Shown here one piece after another: positions 59,281 to 61,984 of a stretch of DNA of 61,984 nt. The translations under genes and the position numbers were made by a program. Source of the DNA: Alphaproteobacteria bacterium UBA7314 (GTDB taxonomy: Bacteria; Pseudomonadota; Alphaproteobacteria; MPNO01; UBA830); contig DKQG01000019.1 of NCBI GenBank assembly GCA_002471575.1, positions 1 through 61,984 on the forward strand, in the 5' to 3' direction. Position 1 is the stretch's first letter. Each line of letters starts with the position of its first letter. The notes under the pieces were generated by a model, which was given only the letters and a program-made list of their open reading frames with translations, was not told the origin of the DNA and did no database searches.

Positions 59281-60798
59281 ATGAAATTAATGTCATTCTG
59301 GATTTCTTCAGTCGGCGCTCTCGCCGCCTCTGGCGTCCTTTTTTCCACCGCGGCGCAGGCACAAGGGCAGCTAACGCCACCAAGTATTAGCGCCAATGGC
59401 GAAATTACCGGCTTCACTCCGACGCAGGGTTCTATGGTTAAGAGGAAGATCTCGAGTTCGGCGTCTGGTAGCCCGTGTGGCGGATACCTGCGGAAAAGAG
59501 GATGGAATGAGGGCCTCAATAACGCAGGTAAACCAAACGAGTTTACCGTCGCCCTCGGAATTGCGCCAGTTTCAGAGGAGATTTCAAGCGATGGATACGT
59601 CGACAGTCGTTATGTTGCCTTTAGGGAGGCTTGGATCGTCGCCAATGGCGCGATGGCGAAGGCATTGGAGTCAAAGGTAAGTTCCGATGCGTCCCGCGTC
59701 CTCAAGACCCGTTCCAGTCAAAGGGAAGAGATATCCCCTGCAGAGAAAGCGGCGTCCTTGAGAAAACAGGCGGCGGGGATAGAAACAGGATCGGAAAATA
59801 AGAGCGTCGGTGTCGAGGGCACAATTTCAAAGGGGTTTCGTCTTCTAAACGCAGCAATAGACAAAGAACTCAAGGCCTTGGGTCATGATGTAGATGCCGA
59901 GCAAAAAGCTTTGAATGAAAAAAATGCCGCCCGAAAAAAAGAGCTTATCGCCAAAGCCGAGGCCGCGGAAAAGGAAGCAAAAAGGATAACCGGGCGGCGT
60001 GACTTCAAAGAAATAATTAAGGCTGTCGCTCAGGAAAGGATGAAAGGTATCTATTCAGCCTTCACCAGTGAGAACCTCTCGCCTAACGCGGCAGCAAAAA
60101 CCCAGATATGTGTCGCTCTAAAATATTCACCACGATCAGAACGTATGGCAGACATGATGGCGGCTCGCGATTTTACAAATGCGCCGCAGCTGGAGCCAGA
60201 TATCCCACTGGTTGAACAGCTACCCGACCCAAGTAATCCTCAAGGTGTTTTTCAGCTAGTGACGATGTGGGGACTGAATATTCTTTTCGATGAAAATGGG
60301 CAGGTCAACCTTGTCGCGTTCGGTCAGGCCGGATATCGAAATGGTGATGAAAATGAAGAACTCGCGGCAAAAGAGACTGCCAAACTCCGCGCCGAGGGAA
60401 TGATACGTCTTTTCATTAATCAAACTGTCGCCGTTCAACAGGCCGCCAAGGTCGGCCAGACCGTGAAATCATTTAAGGATGCGGTCAGTAAAACGGCACT
60501 CAACAAGGAGACGATGTCTCGGATGGAACAGAAAGCCGGCTTTCGTCCAATAAACGGTTTGAAACAAGTCATAGACTGGAATGGTATTCACCCCGTAACC
60601 AATGGCGGCATCGCCGGATCGGTTGTTTCATGGAATGCAAGTGAGGCTGCCGGTGCCCTGGTCTCCAAGGCCAGACAAAATAAAAGGGTGCGTGACCGCG
60701 GCGGTGTCGGCATAAATCGAAGGAATGACAGAAGTCTTCAGAGTGCTCCGACGCGGAAAGGTGGCCTCAGGGGAAGCACCAGATCGAGGGATTTCTAA
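59281..60798 (+). CDS. Exported helical/coiled-coil protein, unknown function
   Basis: 505 residues. Signal peptide (WISSVGALAASGVLFSTAAQAQ); a first domain with Gly-rich SASGSPCGGYLRKRGWNE; an alpha/beta segment (FTVALGIAPVSEE ... YVAFREAWIVANGAMAKALE) reminiscent of the FlgT-N helix; a charged coiled coil (about 180-240: EKNAARKKELIAKAEAAEKEA); then TQICVALKYSPRSERMADMM and FQLVTMWGLNILFDENGQVN, and a basic Arg-rich tail. No enzyme motif. It overlaps the stop of the convergent small lipoprotein gene by 4 bases. Same strand as the caspase-like gene, 67 bases behind it, so likely the same operon. Confidence 0.65.
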   Translation: MKLMSFWISSVGALAASGVLFSTAAQAQGQLTPPSISANGEITGFTPTQGSMVKRKISSSASGSPCGGYLRKRGWNEGLNNAGKPNEFTVALGIAPVSEEISSDGYVDSRYVAFREAWIVANGAMAKALESKVSSDASRVLKTRSSQREEISPAEKAASLRKQAAGIETGSENKSVGVEGTISKGFRLLNAAIDKELKALGHDVDAEQKALNEKNAARKKELIAKAEAAEKEAKRITGRRDFKEIIKAVAQERMKGIYSAFTSENLSPNAAAKTQICVALKYSPRSERMADMMAARDFTNAPQLEPDIPLVEQLPDPSNPQGVFQLVTMWGLNILFDENGQVNLVAFGQAGYRNGDENEELAAKETAKLRAEGMIRLFINQTVAVQQAAKVGQTVKSFKDAVSKTALNKETMSRMEQKAGFRPINGLKQVIDWNGIHPVTNGGIAGSVVSWNASEAAGALVSKARQNKRVRDRGGVGINRRNDRSLQSAPTRKGGLRGSTRSRDF

Positions 60799-61502
60799 CC
60801 ACGGTTCAGTCTGGTTGGCGGAGAAGCCTCAAGGTGATCCAGCCTGAATGAAGGAAGTGTTCGCGCCATCCTGCGAACGGCGTCATCGACAATAGACGCG
60901 AACTGCTCACCGTCTCCGGAAAGACGGCTTGCCCTGATGACGGAAGAGACTGCCGATAGCGGTGAAAGAGGAAGCGCGCCATCACCTCTCCCGGCGTTAT
61001 GAGAGGCTTGCCACAAAAGTTCATTTGTTTTTGCGTCCTTCAGACTAACTTCGAGTTTGAGAGATTTCCGGGCGTAGAACACCATGAAATCATTCTTCAA
61101 CTCCCTTACCTGTATCGAAGCCGTTACAGGACAATTCATTTCCTCTCCAAAACGCCTGATGCCTCTCGTGTTTCCGATTTCAATCAGTTTCCGCCGAGCA
61201 ATACGTTTCACCGAATGACCTGGAATGACCCTGTCGAATTTTTCATAAAGGTGGCGTTGGAGTGACCTTTCCGCGACCTGCAACACGCCGAAAGCGGTTT
61301 CTTTTGCAGGCACCACAAATACACATGAATACATTCGACTGAAGACACGGTCATTCACCCAAAAAGATACCATTCTCTCATTGATCTGTGACGCCGCCTT
61401 TCCTTTTCCCATGTTGTGGTAGGAAGTGCTTACACAGCTCTGGGCAAGACCGCATATTGCAATCACGGCGACCAATTTGGTCAGGATTTTCAGGTCAGGC
61501 AC
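60795..61502 (-). CDS. Small probable lipoprotein, unknown function
   Basis: 235 residues from a GTG at 61502 (TTG at 61514 also possible). The N-terminal helix KLVAVIAICGLAQSC could be a lipoprotein signal with a weak lipobox. The mature part has CPVTASIQVRELKNDFMVFY and LKLEVSLKDAKTNELLWQAS, followed by helices ending VDDAVRRMARTLPSF, a pattern seen in small outer-membrane lipoproteins that accompany CsgG-like proteins; no exact family assigned. It overlaps the end of the upstream gene by 8 bases, so the two are translationally coupled. Confidence 0.6.
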   Translation of the reverse strand: MPDLKILTKLVAVIAICGLAQSCVSTSYHNMGKGKAASQINERMVSFWVNDRVFSRMYSCVFVVPAKETAFGVLQVAERSLQRHLYEKFDRVIPGHSVKRIARRKLIEIGNTRGIRRFGEEMNCPVTASIQVRELKNDFMVFYARKSLKLEVSLKDAKTNELLWQASHNAGRGDGALPLSPLSAVSSVIRASRLSGDGEQFASIVDDAVRRMARTLPSFRLDHLEASPPTRLNRG

Positions 61503-61984
61503 CGCTTCGACCAAGGGTGTCTTTTCCTCTGTTTTGCCACGGAGAAAGCACGACTGCTTTTCGAATGTGTTTCAGCAGTTCCTGCGTGACATTCCCATCA
61601 GGATCCATATCGTGATGCCATTGGTATCGGCGGATCGCCTGACGCGTCTGTCTTGTCAGATACCCGTTTATTTGCCCCGGTCTAAACCCCAGAAGTTCGA
61701 GATCCCTCTGCAGTCGAAATATCTTCCATCGGGAAGGCTCCAGGTACTCACCAGGAGCCACTGACGGCGGCTTCGAATGCTCCTCAGCCAAGGGAGATGT
61801 CCGGGAAAAACGGACATTTATTTTTCGAGGGGTCGTCGCGGCCAGTATGACGCCTGTCTCCGGGGCGAAAGCCTTATACGACAGGTACCCCATTCCCTTG
61901 TGGACGACGAGCCTGCCGAGGATCACTATATCGGCTTTGGAGGAGCCCAGGTTTTGTATTGACGTAGTACCGTGGTTTCCACAC
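61495..61984 (-). CDS. CsgG/FlgO-like protein with C-terminal peptidoglycan-binding domain (5' end outside window)
   Basis: The open frame runs off the right edge with 163 codons visible. The visible part begins with SSKADIVILGRLVVHKGMGY, then YKAFAPETGVILAATTPRKI, the last strands of a CsgG/FlgO/TolB-N-like domain (pattern: AD-V-G-, then a variant of a D-E-T-G strand). It continues with a PG_binding_1 repeat (IFRLQRDLELLGFRPGQING ... TRQAIRRYQWHHDMDPDGNV) and a short basic tail. The combination points to a protein held at the cell wall. Coupled to the lipoprotein gene that follows. Confidence 0.7.
   Translation of the reverse strand, partial: CGNHGTTSIQNLGSSKADIVILGRLVVHKGMGYLSYKAFAPETGVILAATTPRKINVRFSRTSPLAEEHSKPPSVAPGEYLEPSRWKIFRLQRDLELLGFRPGQINGYLTRQTRQAIRRYQWHHDMDPDGNVTQELLKHIRKAVVLSPWQNRGKDTLGRSGA

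Noticed and set aside
1..61984. CRISPR arrays and intact insertion sequences
   Set aside because: No regularly spaced repeats of about 25-37 bases with unique spacers and no transposase reading frame were seen.

Overview
The window is alphaproteobacterial chromosome, most likely from a Rhodospirillales-type lineage. The evidence is the gene content and order: coaD-gyrA-ssb-uvrA; yajC-secD-secF followed by an NDUFAF3-like gene; a nlpD-like/pcm/surE/serS/tatCBA/scpBA/nagZ/SPOR/argS/dgt run on one strand; and valS-popZ-tolC-PIMT. A polar organizer PopZ, a HpnE-type hydroxysqualene oxidoreductase and the acidic GyrA tail fit the same assignment. Identifications rest on reading motifs by eye; no database search was possible.

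Layout. 1-300: 3' end of a tyrosine integrase lying against tRNA-Lys. 460-42,557: mostly housekeeping genes for CoA synthesis, topology and repair (gyrA, ssb, uvrA, xth), tRNA modification and charging (trmFO, serS, argS, valS), protein export (Sec accessory proteins, complete Tat system), chromosome segregation (scpA/scpB, popZ), cell wall (nlpD-like, nagZ, SPOR protein), Fe-S insertion (erpA) and branched-chain amino acids (ilvD). Several decayed genes sit among them: an amber-interrupted small gene behind ssb, a YihY/BrkB membrane protein remnant before valS, and a possible amidohydrolase N-terminus after uvrA.

42,760-52,600: a tRNA-anchored accessory zone. tRNA-Cys and tRNA-Asn are each followed by a degenerate integrase tail that shares the protein signature SGLER, some cargo (a lipoprotein esterase; a Rieske oxygenase), a conserved right-end block encoding a tiny membrane protein, and a copy of the tRNA 3' end. 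They read as related mini-islands. A further att copy with a more complete but internally deleted integrase follows at 52,231-52,589. Between the two islands lie two CoA ligases and an MFS exporter.

52,690-61,984 (running off the end): a more A+T- and lysine-rich block of six exported or envelope proteins of unknown role. The centre is a 693-residue exported protein in which a caspase-like (C14) peptidase with an intact His/Cys pair is nested inside a FlgT/CsgG-like scaffold. Neighbours include another CsgG/LPP20-like exported protein with a Lys/Ser-rich insert, a Tat-exported protein, two exported helical proteins, a small probable lipoprotein, and a CsgG-like protein fused to a peptidoglycan-binding domain. 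This cluster is the best candidate for a previously undescribed system; a cell-envelope assembly under proteolytic control is only an inference.
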